From NCBI RefSeq assembly GCF_001610835.1, contig NZ_CP011270.1, forward strand, positions 3,428,001-3,492,000: a DNA stretch of 64,000 nucleotides, read 5' to 3'. The notes under the pieces are model-generated. The model searched no databases. It was not told the DNA's origin and saw only the letters and a program-made list of their open reading frames with translations. Positions 51,526 to 61,165 of the stretch are shown piece by piece (position 1 is the stretch's first letter; each line of letters begins with the position of its first letter). Position numbers and translations under genes: made by a program. Source of the stretch: Planctomyces sp. SH-PL14 (lineage in GTDB: Bacteria; Planctomycetota; Planctomycetia; Planctomycetales; Planctomycetaceae).

Positions 51526-53238
51526 TTACCGGATCTTGATCTGCTCGACACTCCGCTGCCCGTCCGAAACATCGAGCAGAATCGATAGGGTCTGCCCCGC
51601 CTGGATGTTCAGGCTGTGCTGCCGGACCTCCTTCCCTCCGCGGCGAACCACGACCTCGTGCCGCCCCGGCGGAAGCGCAAGGCTCACCGACCGCTGCACG
51701 GCATGCGGCGCACTGTCGACCAGCAGCTCGACCCCCTGCAGATCCCCCTGCAGGTCGAGACGGACCTGCCCCGTCGTCGGAGCGGCCGGCGTCTCGCTCG
51801 CGGCCGCCTGGGGCCGGGCCGCCCCCGGGCCGGGCGACCGCAGGACGCTGCTGATGACAAAACTCAGGATCGCCACGGCGGTCAACGCCGCGGCGGACGA
51901 GTACAGCACGGCCGGCGAGGGCCACCGCGATGGGGCGGCGACGACGGCCCGCTTCTTCTTTCTCGTCGGGACCTCCATGAACGTCGGCAGCGAATCCGAC
52001 TTGGGACGAGGTCCCTCGTCCACCTCCTCGGCCGCTCCGGAATCGACTCCCAAGTCCGCGTTGCCGGAAACCGGGGGCCCCGACTCGGACGAACGGCTCG
52101 GCTCCTTCCGCTTCCGCTGAACCTGCGTGACTTCCACCTGCGTCGCCAGCTCCTCCAGCTGCGGATCGGGTGCGCTCCGCTTCCCGGCCGTGACCACCAC
52201 CCCCGCCTCCTTTCGGTCGAGCTTTCCGCGGAGCGCCGTGATCGCCGCCACGACCTCCGACATCGACCCCAGCCGCTGCTCCGGATCCTTGACCATCATC
52301 CGGTCGAGCAGCTCCTGAACGGGGGGCGGGACCGTGACGCCGGCCGCCTCGAACTTCGGAACGGGCGCGGTCGTATGCTGCAGGATGATCTCGATCGGGT
52401 TCGCGCCGCTGTAGGGGCGGGTTCCGGTGATGAGATAGAAGAGCGTGCAGCCCAGGCTGTAGATGTCGGCCCGGCCGTCGAGATCCCGCCGCCCGCGGGC
52501 CTGCTCGGGAGCGATGTAGTCCACCGTCCCCATCACGATCCCGGTGCGGGTCAGGTCGGTGTTCTGGACCGCCGAGGAGGTCGGGGCGCTCAGGAGCGCG
52601 AGGCCCAGGTCCAGCACCTTCACCATCCCCTTGTCGCTGATGAGGATGTTCGACGGCTTGACGTCCCGGTGGACGATCCCCGAGGTGTGGGCGTAATCGA
52701 GCCCCAGGGCCGCCTGCCCGAGGATCTTGAGGGCCACCTGCGGCTTGAGCGGGCCGCGGTCCTTGATGAGCTGGCTGCAGTTGACCCCCCGGACCAGCTC
52801 CATCGCCAGGTACATCTTCCCCCCTTCGTCCCCGGCGTCGAACGCCTTGACGATGTTGGGGTGGTCGAGCTGGGCGATGATCCGCACCTCCCGCCAGAAC
52901 CGCTGGATGGCGATCGGATCCTTCTCGATGTCCGGCGAGATGACCTTGAGCGCCACCAGCCGGTCCATGTGCCGGTGCCGGGCGCGGAAGATCACGCTCA
53001 TCCCGCCGCGGCCCAGGATGTCGAGAATCAGGTACGGGCCGAAGCAGAGCGAATCGATCTGCTGCCGCTCGATCGCCTTCTCCTGGAAGTGCGTGAGATG
53101 CCCTTCACGGACGAGCCCCTGGAGAAAGGGAGAGACCTCCTGCGCGGAGGCCTTCTGGAGGGCGGCCTCGAGGACCGGCTGGGCGAGGAATCCACGCTCG
53201 ACGAGCGTTGCGCCCAGGCTGGAGACACGGCTTGACAT
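51526..53238 (-). CDS. Membrane Ser/Thr protein kinase with C-terminal PEGA-like domain
   Basis: 570 residues from ATG 53238; a longer in-frame frame overlaps the WD40 gene and is Arg/Ser-rich shadow. A short helical N-terminal domain (1-62) precedes the Hanks-type kinase: Gly loop GRGGMSVIF (76-84), Lys98 in VALKV, HRDVKPSN (190-197), DLG instead of DFG (210-212) and APEQ. A basic Ser-rich linker, one transmembrane helix (AVLYSSAAALTAVAILSFV) and an extracytoplasmic beta domain (about 480-570, PPGRHEVVVRRGGKEV) follow. It lies 170 bp downstream of the WD40 lipoprotein on the same strand, so they may share a signalling pathway. Confidence 0.92.
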   Translation of the reverse strand: MSSRVSSLGATLVERGFLAQPVLEAALQKASAQEVSPFLQGLVREGHLTHFQEKAIERQQIDSLCFGPYLILDILGRGGMSVIFRARHRHMDRLVALKVISPDIEKDPIAIQRFWREVRIIAQLDHPNIVKAFDAGDEGGKMYLAMELVRGVNCSQLIKDRGPLKPQVALKILGQAALGLDYAHTSGIVHRDVKPSNILISDKGMVKVLDLGLALLSAPTSSAVQNTDLTRTGIVMGTVDYIAPEQARGRRDLDGRADIYSLGCTLFYLITGTRPYSGANPIEIILQHTTAPVPKFEAAGVTVPPPVQELLDRMMVKDPEQRLGSMSEVVAAITALRGKLDRKEAGVVVTAGKRSAPDPQLEELATQVEVTQVQRKRKEPSRSSESGPPVSGNADLGVDSGAAEEVDEGPRPKSDSLPTFMEVPTRKKKRAVVAAPSRWPSPAVLYSSAAALTAVAILSFVISSVLRSPGPGAARPQAAASETPAAPTTGQVRLDLQGDLQGVELLVDSAPHAVQRSVSLALPPGRHEVVVRRGGKEVRQHSLNIQAGQTLSILLDVSDGQRSVEQIKIR

Positions 53239-53407
53239 GCTATGAAGAGGTTTCCCGATGGAGGCCCGCCGCTCCCGGTTCCGTCGCAGAACCTGGAGTG
53301 TCCGCCGCGCCCGCGCAGCGTTCCGTTCTCGAACCTGTTTCGCTCTGACGAAACGGCCCGGCTTCGTTATCCCTGACCCAGAAAGGGACGCCACTGTCGG
53401 CGGCCCT
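53239..53407. other. Spacer between WD40 and kinase genes
   Basis: 169 bp, GC-rich. It may carry the kinase promoter or allow read-through from the WD40 gene. No terminator hairpin was found. Confidence 0.35.
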
Positions 53408-56400
53408 CTATCCCTCCGCCGGTTTCTTGCCGCGGGCCTTCTGGATCTTCTGCTTGTTGTTGTCTCCGTAGCCTCGCATGCGGTTCGCATCCGGAAGCGA
53501 GAGCTTCCAGACCCGCAGCACGTTCTCCTCGCCCATCGAGCACAGGTACTCCCGCGACTTGGAGAACGAGAGCCCCACGACCGGACCGAGGTGCGGCCGG
53601 AACATGAACGGGCCCGTCCCGCTCGCCAGGTGCCACAGGGCCACGTTGCCCCCGTCGTCCCCGGTGGCGACCCAGCCGCCGTCGGCCGAGACCGCGATCT
53701 CGGGGCGTCCGAAATGGACCGCGTTGATTCCCATCTCGAAGACCCGCTGCATCTTCTTGACGTCGACAACCGTGATCGCCGAGTCGGTCCGCGCGGCCAC
53801 GAGGTCCGTCCCCGTGATCGGCCAGCCGGCCCGCACGAAGTCCTCCTGGATGAGCGGGTGGTCCGCCTCCGTCCGGGTCAGCATCTTCCGCCCCTCCCAG
53901 GTGGAGAACTGCCACCGCTGCTGCGCGATCCGGCCGTAGGTGATGAACTTCTGATTGCTGTCGAGGAAGAAGATCCGGGTCGGACCGGCGAACGCCTCGG
54001 GAGTGATCCAGGTCCGGTCGTGAGGAACGGTCTCGAGCACCGCCAGCTCCTTGAGCGTGGAGGGCTCCAGCTCAACCACCCGGTGCCGCTGCCGCTCGCG
54101 GATCGAGGCGATCAGCCGGCTGCCGTCCGGCGCGAACGCCATCGCGGAGACGAACGACTCGAACCCCTCGATCTTGGGCTTCTGCTCCCGGAGGCCCTGC
54201 CCGTCGAGGAGCGTCAGGAGTTCGGACGTCCCACCGACCACCCCCGGGCGGGCGAGCGCGGCCCGTGGTTCCTTGGGATCGGCATGCAGCGCCAGCAGGC
54301 AGCCGCGGGCCACCTCGCGGTGCTCCCCCGTGATGAGGTCGAAGGTGAAGATGTCCGGAAGGGTGTAGAGCGTCGACTCATTGGGAGTCAGGTCGAGGAA
54401 CCCGACATTGAGCGAGCGGACCTGCGTCCACCGCCGCAGCCGCACGCGGGTCGCCACGTCCCACGCCTCCACCACTCCCTGGCTGATCCGCAGCTTCGCC
54501 TGCTCGTACTCCCGGAGGATCTTCTGCCGCGTCGCGTCGTCGGTGTCGTCGGGAATCTGCGGGGGCGTCTCCTCCCGTCCCGGGATCCCGGGCTGGATCG
54601 AGAGGACAGTCTTCCCGTCCGACGTGATGCACATCTTGACGGGACGGAACGCCTGCGGGCTGAAATTGTAAGCGGTCTTGATCGCCACGACCTGCTGCGC
54701 GGCGAGCGGCGCGGAGAGCCGCTCCTCCCCGATCGTCAGGTCGAGCGAGACGGGAGTGCCGGTCCCTTCCCCCTCCGCCTGGACCTGGACGTTCTCGACC
54801 TCCAGGGCGGCCTCGCTCGCCTCCGGCAGGGCGTTGAGCCGGTCCAGGAGCGACGACGTCATCGCCCGCAGCTCCTCGCGTCGCGTGGGATCGCTCTCCT
54901 TGCGGAGGGCTCCCACGGTCTCGTTGAGCTGGGACCCGATCGACGTCCGCATTGCCGTCTGCGGAGTTGAGGTCCTGGGGCCGCTCGAACCGAACAGGCT
55001 GATCGGCCGGTGGTCGTTGGGATCGATCGGCGGAACTTCGGTCCGCCGCAGCGGGGCCGCCGGCTTGATGGCGATCGCGGCCGCCTGGGACGTACTGACC
55101 CGCGAAGGCGGGGGCGGGGCGAGCGGATCGGTCGATGTCGACTCCGTCTCCGCCGGAGCGGGCCGCGCGATCTGGGCGGAGCTGACCGCGGAGCGGGTCC
55201 ACCGCCGGAGAGAACCGGTCGAGTCGTACGACACGATCATGTTCTCCGCCGCCGGACTGACGTGCAGGAGGACCGGAGGAGCCTCATGGCCGAGGTACTG
55301 CTCCTGCTCGAACCCGGTGACGAGGTCCCACACGCGGATGATCTTGTCGTCCGCCGACGTGACGAGCCGCTCCCCGGCAGGGGTCTGGGCGATCGTCCGG
55401 ACCGGCGAGCCGTGGACCAGGAGCTTTGCCGCGGGGAGCGGTTCCCCCGGCTTCAGGTCCTTGACCGACCACGCCGCGGCGGAGCCGTCGAGCGAGCTGG
55501 CAAAGAGCCGCGTCCCGTCGTTCGAGAACTCGACCGCCGAGACGCTCCCCTTGAGCTCCTCGGAACGGGTCACCTCCGCGCCGTTGACCAGATTCCAGAC
55601 CCGCACCGCCCCGTGCTCGTCTCCCGTGACGAGGTAGTCTCCGCGGGGGGAGAAGTTGACCGCCGTGACTCCCTTGTCACTCACGTGCAGGGAGCGGATC
55701 GAGTTCACCTCGGTCGTCACGAGCCGCCCCGTCTCGGTGACGATCAGGAGCGCGGAGGTGCCGGCGATGCGAAAGACCGACCGGGCCGGTTCACTCGAGA
55801 ACGCCTGGCTGACGTCGCCGCTCGCCGTATCGAGCAGCACCACGAGGCCGGTGCGGGTGGCGACGATCGACTGGTCCTGGGCGGCTGACAGCCAGGAGAT
55901 TTCGCCGTCGACGGATCGCTGCCAGATCGCCTTGCCCGACAGGACGTCGACCAGCGAGATGGTGGACTTCCCGGCCTGCAGCGGGGAGCTCGTGACGACC
56001 CGCGTCGGCACGCCGGCGATCGTCGCGGTCCGCTGCACCCCGCCGGCGAGCTCCGCCGCCGTCGTGAAGGTTCCGCTGACCACATCCCCCCGGACGATCC
56101 CGTTGGGGGTCCCGGCCGAGGCCAGGAAGACATCGGCCGTGCCGGAGACGCTGAACAGCGACTGGACGGTCTTGGCGGTGAACTCCAGCGTCCGGCGGGC
56201 GTTGATCGGAAGCCGAGCGATCGACTCCCCGAGGACCGCCGTGACGTGGTACGGGTCCGCGAACGCCAGCGGGTCGCAGTTCGATTCCGGCAGCTCGTCG
56301 AGGAGCAGCCGCGCCGCCATGTCGACGATCAGCCCCCCGCCTGCCGCGGAGGCCAGGACGATCCGCGACGACGAGCGGTCGACGACGAGCTTCTTGAACC

Positions 56401-59400
56401 GCCGGTCGATGGTCCACGCCTGCGGCTTGGGATCGACAGCCCGCCGGTCCCACACGGTCACTTCCCCCGACGCCCCGACGGCGTACAGCTTGTCTTCGGC
56501 CGACTGGAACAGCGAGACGATGCTCCCCCGCGTCCCGGAGAAGAGCATCTCCGTCCGCTGCGGGGCGGTCAGGACGAGGTGGACCGTCCGGTCCTTGCCG
56601 CTCCAGAGGACCGATTGCTCCCGTTCGGCCGAGATGGCGGTCACCTCGCCGGCGGGGACCTCCAGGAAGGCGACCTGCGGCAGGGAAAGCACCTCGGCGT
56701 CCGCGGAGCGGTGTACCACCGCCATCCGCTGCTCCCCCCCCTGGACCGCGATGCCGGAGACCGGGGAGGCCATCGGGACGCGGACCGTCAGTCCCGTCCC
56801 CTCGGCGATCAGGCAGGCCCCCTTGTCCGTTCCGACGGCGAGCGTCCGGGAGGCGGTGTCGAACGAGAGCGACGTGATCGGCTCGCCGACCGCCGCGACG
56901 CGGGTCCGCTGGCGGGTCTCCCAGTTCCAGGCCCAGATCTCGCCCGAGGCGAACCCCATCACGACCTGCGGCTTCGCCGGATCGCGGACGATCTCGACCG
57001 GCGCGGAGTTGAAGTTTGTTTCCGAGTTGAAGGACTGCGCCGCGACGTTGGCCCGGAACAGCTCCCCGGTGCTGGCGATGGCGAACTGCTGCCCCGCGGG
57101 TCCGCCGCAGACCTCTTTCCACTGGCGGTTCGCGTTGGTGGCGGTCCCCTGCTGGGCCGCGCGGGACTGGACGACAAGTTTCCCCTGGGTCCGGACGACC
57201 GGGCGGCCGTTCGACAGGGCGACGATGTCGCCGCTCGCCATCGCGTCCGCCGACTGCCCCCCCTGGATCAGGAGCGCCCCCTGGCTCGACACGGCGGCGA
57301 TGTTCCGTCCCTGCTCGACGAGCCGCGTCACCGCCCCCTTCCACGGCGCGGCGATCGGTTCGAGCGTCTTCCCCTGCGACGGACGGCGCTGGAGCGCGCC
57401 GTCGGCCGCCAGGATCACCTGCCCGTCCGGCGTCGACGCGCAGGCCGAGAACGCCCCCTTGGCGGCATCCGGCTTCAGAAGCCCCGACGCGAGGTCGAGG
57501 ACTTCCATCTCTCCTTCGCCGCGGCAGCAGAAGAGCAGGTTCTCGCCCGGGACAAGGCACAGGTCCGCGATGGCGGTCGGCGGACCGGGGATCCATCGCC
57601 GCAGCCGGACCGGGGCCATCCGGTCGCCATCCGCCGCGCGAACGAGCAGCCGGCCCGACGCCGGGTCGCCGCGGTGCAGGTTCTCGACCGTCCCGCCGAA
57701 CGCGAGGGTCTCGAGCAGGACGCCCGCCGGGGAGTAGGTCTTGATCTTCCCGGAGGTCGTCAGGACCGCCAGCCGCTGGGCGTCGAGCCATTCCAGGTCC
57801 CGGACCTCTTCATCGGCCTCGAACGACTTGGCTCCCCCCTGATCATTCAGCAGCGTCATGTGGACCTGCCGCGGCTCGTCGCTCCAGGCGATGCGGCGGT
57901 CGTCGCCGCTGATCGCCGCCGCGACGACCTTGGCCGAGACATCCGCCACCTTGAGGTCGGCCCCCTTGCGGCTGAGGAGCAGCAGCGCCCCTTCGGGCGT
58001 CGTCAGGAGGGCATGCGCCCCGTTGGCCGAAAGCTGTGCGGACTTGATCGTCTTGACTTCGAGCGGCAGCCGGGCCGGCGACGACTTTCCGGGGGTCCAG
58101 ATCTCGACCTGGCCGTCCGCCAGGACGGAGACCATCTCCAGTCCGCTCGGTCCGTCGGCGAGGGCGATCGCCAGCCGCTTGCTGGTCTTCTCGGTCTGCC
58201 GGCCGATGACGTTACCGGTCTCGACATTGCGGACTTCAACCGGCCCGTCGGTCCCCGCGATGGCAAGCGCGCGTCCGTCGGAGCTCCAGGCAATGTCGAG
58301 CGGCTCGCCGACCGGCTTCTTCCAGTCCCACACCCGGCTGTTCGACAGGCGGTCGAGAACCCGGACATCGCCGTTGTCGAGCAGGTACGCGCCGGACTTG
58401 TCGCCGGGGCTCGCGGCAAAGGCCCGCACGCCCGATTCGGGAGCGGTCCATTCGGCCTTCGCGCCGTCGGAGAGGTCGAAGACGCCGGCCCGCCCATCCG
58501 CGGTCCCGGCCAGAAGCTGGCGGCCGTCCGGAGAGAACCGCAGCGCCGTGACGTCGCCCGACTCCGGAGTATTGATCGTGATCCCCGAGGCCGCACCGGC
58601 GGGAAGAAGCCGGATCCCCTTCCCCTGGTCGGCGACCGCGATCGTCCCGTCCGCGGGGGACATCGCGAGCGCGGTGAACTTCGGTCCCTGGCTGGCGACG
58701 CTCGGGAGCGTCGTGCTCCCCTCGACGATCAGCAGGCGGTTCCCCTCGATGGCGGCGAGCCGGCCCCGCTGGGAGACGACCGACTGCGGCGTGATCTCCA
58801 GCTCGACCGGCTTGGAGTCGGTGCTGAGGACCTGGAGCTGTCCCCCCGCCAGGGCGGCGATCAGCGACTCCCCTTCCGCACTCCAGGCAAGGTCTTCCAC
58901 CTTGGCGGCGGTCTCGGTCGACGTCACGTCGACCCAGCGGTCCCCCTGCCGGGACCAGACCGAGATCGTGTTCTCGGAGGCCGCCGCCACGCTCTCGCCG
59001 ACGGGGGACGCGACAAGGACCCGCACGGCCCCGCTGACCGCCCCGACGGGACGGATGTTCCGGCCGGTCGACGCCTGCCACTCCAGCACGCGGCCGTCGC
59101 TCCCCGCCGTGACGAACGCGTCCTGACCGGGGAGCTGCGCGATCAGGTTCGCCGCCGGGGTCTTGAGCGACTGCGGCGCGGCCGAGGGGACGCGGACCGT
59201 GAAGGGCCGCCCCTCGAACGGCAGCGCGACGAGCGAGTCCCCCTCCGGCGAAAGGCTGATCTGCCGGATCCCCTTCCCCTCCAGCATGGCGTCGAACAGC
59301 CCCCGTCCCTGGACGGTGTGGGTGGCGGAGATCGCCCCTTCGCGGGAGATCGTGGCGATCACGTCTCCCCGTCCGCTGGCGACGGCGGCCGCCGGCCGCT

Positions 59401-60640
59401 CCCCGGACCGGGCAACGCTCCGGACCTCGCGCCCGCCAACGACGGAGAAGACCGCGATCCGGTCGGGATGAATGATGCTGACGAGATCGCTCCCGCCGAC
59501 CGTGACCGCCCCGTCCCCGGCAAGCCGTTCGGACTTCGTGATCGTCTCCAGCGGGAACTGCCACGTCCGGAGCCGCTGGTCTTCACCGGCGGAGTAGACT
59601 TCGGAGCCATCCTCCCGGAATGCGAGCCCCCGCATCGCCGACCAGTGGGCCGGGATCTTGGAGATCAGCTTGCGGGCTTCGATGTCCCAGGTGAGGAGAT
59701 TTCCCGCCTGGTCCCCGCCGACGAGGAACTTGAGGTCCTTGCTGAGGAGCAGGTGCAGGATCGGCTCGCGGCCCCCTTCGAGCTTCCCGAGCCGCTCCAG
59801 CTTCTCGACTCCCCAGATTCCGATGTCGCCGTTCTGGTCGCCGATGAACACGACGCGGCCGTCCGGGCTGAGGGCCGCGATCGTCGCTCCCTCCTGGTTC
59901 TCGAGCGAGGTCATCATCCGCGGCCGGGCGATGCGCCACAGCCGGACAATCCCGTCCGCCCCCGCCGAGGCGAGCTGGCCGGAGGGCGGATTCATCCGTA
60001 GCGCGAGCACCGGCCCCGAGTGCCCCAGCAGCGGGTTGAGGTCGCCGCCTCGCGTCGCCTGGGCGGCAAATTCATCGAGTCCCAGCTTCGGACGGGCCAG
60101 CGACCAGAGCTGGACCTCGCCCGACGCCGCGCCGGTCGCTCCCCACAGGCTGTCCGGGTCATAGGCGACGCTCGTGATCGGCGAGGGCTGCCGCGGGATC
60201 TGCCGCGCGATCTGGCCCGAGGCGACGTCGAACAGCTCGACCTGATCGGGAGCCGAGCCGATGCCGACGAGGACATTTCCCTGGTCGGTGAAGCTGACTC
60301 CAGGAGGCTCGAACGGCGGAGGAGGGGTTTTCTCGACCGGCGCGCCATCGGGGCCGACGGCCGCCGCCATCGGAGCGGCCCCGCCGGTCATCGGGGCGGC
60401 CGCAGCCGGAGCGGCGGCGGGCGCGGTGGCCGGCGCCGCGGCCGCCGCCGGCGCTTTGGGCCCGGTCGTGACGATCGTCGGCTGCGCGGGGGCCGCCGCA
60501 GGAGGAGCGGAGCCGCCACACCCTGTCAGCCCGGCCCCTGTCAGCACGCAGGCTCCCAGCACGCACGCCGTCCGCGCGAGACTCCACGGCGCCGCAGGAA
60601 CGAACGGTCGGCGCGAGTCGAAGGGAGGAATCGATCGCAT
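53408..60640 (-). CDS. Giant WD40-repeat lipoprotein
   Basis: 2410 residues from ATG 60640, with GGAGAG about 7 bp upstream; a longer in-frame frame runs into non-coding upstream DNA. A lipoprotein signal is followed by lipobox LTGC at 38-41, a Pro/Ala-rich tether (45-115), then dozens of WD-like repeats (for example GHSGPVLALRMNPPSGQLAS, TRLFASSLDGSAAAWS, VTSADDKIIRVWDLVTG). Near residues 1790-1950 a non-propeller stretch, PLDPLAPPPPSRVSTS-like and helical (VGALRKESDPTRREELRAMT), interrupts the repeats. These form several propellers, probably a surface-attached interaction scaffold. Large WD40 lipoproteins are a planctomycete hallmark. Upstream it is divergent from the MacA-like gene. Confidence 0.92.
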   Translation of the reverse strand: MRSIPPFDSRRPFVPAAPWSLARTACVLGACVLTGAGLTGCGGSAPPAAAPAQPTIVTTGPKAPAAAAAPATAPAAAPAAAAPMTGGAAPMAAAVGPDGAPVEKTPPPPFEPPGVSFTDQGNVLVGIGSAPDQVELFDVASGQIARQIPRQPSPITSVAYDPDSLWGATGAASGEVQLWSLARPKLGLDEFAAQATRGGDLNPLLGHSGPVLALRMNPPSGQLASAGADGIVRLWRIARPRMMTSLENQEGATIAALSPDGRVVFIGDQNGDIGIWGVEKLERLGKLEGGREPILHLLLSKDLKFLVGGDQAGNLLTWDIEARKLISKIPAHWSAMRGLAFREDGSEVYSAGEDQRLRTWQFPLETITKSERLAGDGAVTVGGSDLVSIIHPDRIAVFSVVGGREVRSVARSGERPAAAVASGRGDVIATISREGAISATHTVQGRGLFDAMLEGKGIRQISLSPEGDSLVALPFEGRPFTVRVPSAAPQSLKTPAANLIAQLPGQDAFVTAGSDGRVLEWQASTGRNIRPVGAVSGAVRVLVASPVGESVAAASENTISVWSRQGDRWVDVTSTETAAKVEDLAWSAEGESLIAALAGGQLQVLSTDSKPVELEITPQSVVSQRGRLAAIEGNRLLIVEGSTTLPSVASQGPKFTALAMSPADGTIAVADQGKGIRLLPAGAASGITINTPESGDVTALRFSPDGRQLLAGTADGRAGVFDLSDGAKAEWTAPESGVRAFAASPGDKSGAYLLDNGDVRVLDRLSNSRVWDWKKPVGEPLDIAWSSDGRALAIAGTDGPVEVRNVETGNVIGRQTEKTSKRLAIALADGPSGLEMVSVLADGQVEIWTPGKSSPARLPLEVKTIKSAQLSANGAHALLTTPEGALLLLSRKGADLKVADVSAKVVAAAISGDDRRIAWSDEPRQVHMTLLNDQGGAKSFEADEEVRDLEWLDAQRLAVLTTSGKIKTYSPAGVLLETLAFGGTVENLHRGDPASGRLLVRAADGDRMAPVRLRRWIPGPPTAIADLCLVPGENLLFCCRGEGEMEVLDLASGLLKPDAAKGAFSACASTPDGQVILAADGALQRRPSQGKTLEPIAAPWKGAVTRLVEQGRNIAAVSSQGALLIQGGQSADAMASGDIVALSNGRPVVRTQGKLVVQSRAAQQGTATNANRQWKEVCGGPAGQQFAIASTGELFRANVAAQSFNSETNFNSAPVEIVRDPAKPQVVMGFASGEIWAWNWETRQRTRVAAVGEPITSLSFDTASRTLAVGTDKGACLIAEGTGLTVRVPMASPVSGIAVQGGEQRMAVVHRSADAEVLSLPQVAFLEVPAGEVTAISAEREQSVLWSGKDRTVHLVLTAPQRTEMLFSGTRGSIVSLFQSAEDKLYAVGASGEVTVWDRRAVDPKPQAWTIDRRFKKLVVDRSSSRIVLASAAGGGLIVDMAARLLLDELPESNCDPLAFADPYHVTAVLGESIARLPINARRTLEFTAKTVQSLFSVSGTADVFLASAGTPNGIVRGDVVSGTFTTAAELAGGVQRTATIAGVPTRVVTSSPLQAGKSTISLVDVLSGKAIWQRSVDGEISWLSAAQDQSIVATRTGLVVLLDTASGDVSQAFSSEPARSVFRIAGTSALLIVTETGRLVTTEVNSIRSLHVSDKGVTAVNFSPRGDYLVTGDEHGAVRVWNLVNGAEVTRSEELKGSVSAVEFSNDGTRLFASSLDGSAAAWSVKDLKPGEPLPAAKLLVHGSPVRTIAQTPAGERLVTSADDKIIRVWDLVTGFEQEQYLGHEAPPVLLHVSPAAENMIVSYDSTGSLRRWTRSAVSSAQIARPAPAETESTSTDPLAPPPPSRVSTSQAAAIAIKPAAPLRRTEVPPIDPNDHRPISLFGSSGPRTSTPQTAMRTSIGSQLNETVGALRKESDPTRREELRAMTSSLLDRLNALPEASEAALEVENVQVQAEGEGTGTPVSLDLTIGEERLSAPLAAQQVVAIKTAYNFSPQAFRPVKMCITSDGKTVLSIQPGIPGREETPPQIPDDTDDATRQKILREYEQAKLRISQGVVEAWDVATRVRLRRWTQVRSLNVGFLDLTPNESTLYTLPDIFTFDLITGEHREVARGCLLALHADPKEPRAALARPGVVGGTSELLTLLDGQGLREQKPKIEGFESFVSAMAFAPDGSRLIASIRERQRHRVVELEPSTLKELAVLETVPHDRTWITPEAFAGPTRIFFLDSNQKFITYGRIAQQRWQFSTWEGRKMLTRTEADHPLIQEDFVRAGWPITGTDLVAARTDSAITVVDVKKMQRVFEMGINAVHFGRPEIAVSADGGWVATGDDGGNVALWHLASGTGPFMFRPHLGPVVGLSFSKSREYLCSMGEENVLRVWKLSLPDANRMRGYGDNNKQKIQKARGKKPAEG

Positions 60641-61165
60641 GCTGTCTCTCCTGCCTGTCTCGCGGGGCGGTCTCTCGGGGCTGTCTCGCGGGATTTTCGA
60701 CGCTCTTCCGAACGACGAGCCCGGATCCGGCCAGTCACATCGCCGAGGACGGAAAAGAGGAGAAACCCGTCCGGTCTCCGCGGACGACGGCGCGCCAACG
60801 CCGCCCGCGCGATGCGCCCGCAGCGGCCGCTCAAGGCAGGCTCGGCTGGCGCCCCTCGTCCTTCCCTTCTCCGCCGGCTTCGAAGTTCCGGACTCCGAAG
60901 TCCCGTACGCTACCCGACGTTCGGCGCGATGAGCAGATAGGGCGATTTGCTTTAACGCGTTCTTTGCGCCGCACTTGCAGGACGCAAACAATCGAGAAAA
61001 ACCGCATCGGAGTTCTCGATTGCGATGTCCTTCGGCGCGAGGGGCCGGATAAGAGAAGGTGCCGGAAATTGGGGCTCACATTGAGAGCCGACTATGGTAT
61101 AAGGTTGTATAGTTAATGCCCGTCGACTCGTGGCCGGGCCGTCCGTGACTCCGCGCTCCCCGAGC
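60641..61165. other. Intergenic region between divergent WD40 and MacA-like genes
   Basis: Promoter region for both genes. It includes a perfect 10-bp inverted repeat (60990-60999 and 61014-61023; CAATCGAGAA and TTCTCGATTG) around a 14-base spacer, a good candidate operator or hairpin. A TATAGT at 61108-61113 could be a -10 element for the plus-strand gene. No extra gene is supported. Confidence 0.5.
60990..61023. promoter_or_regulatory. 10-bp perfect inverted repeat, possible operator
   Basis: CAATCGAGAA at 60990-60999 is exactly complementary to TTCTCGATTG at 61014-61023 with 14 bases between. It lies between two divergent genes. It could be a regulator site or a small RNA hairpin. Confidence 0.5.

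Noticed and set aside
53238-53769. Longer N-terminus for the Ser/Thr kinase
   Set aside because: It overlaps the WD40 gene and is Arg/Ser-rich shadow; the kinase N-terminal domain begins at 53238.
56246-60001. Long plus-strand open frame opposite the WD40 gene
   Set aside because: Shadow of the WD40 lipoprotein; composition is dominated by Arg, Asp, Pro and Gly, with no motif.
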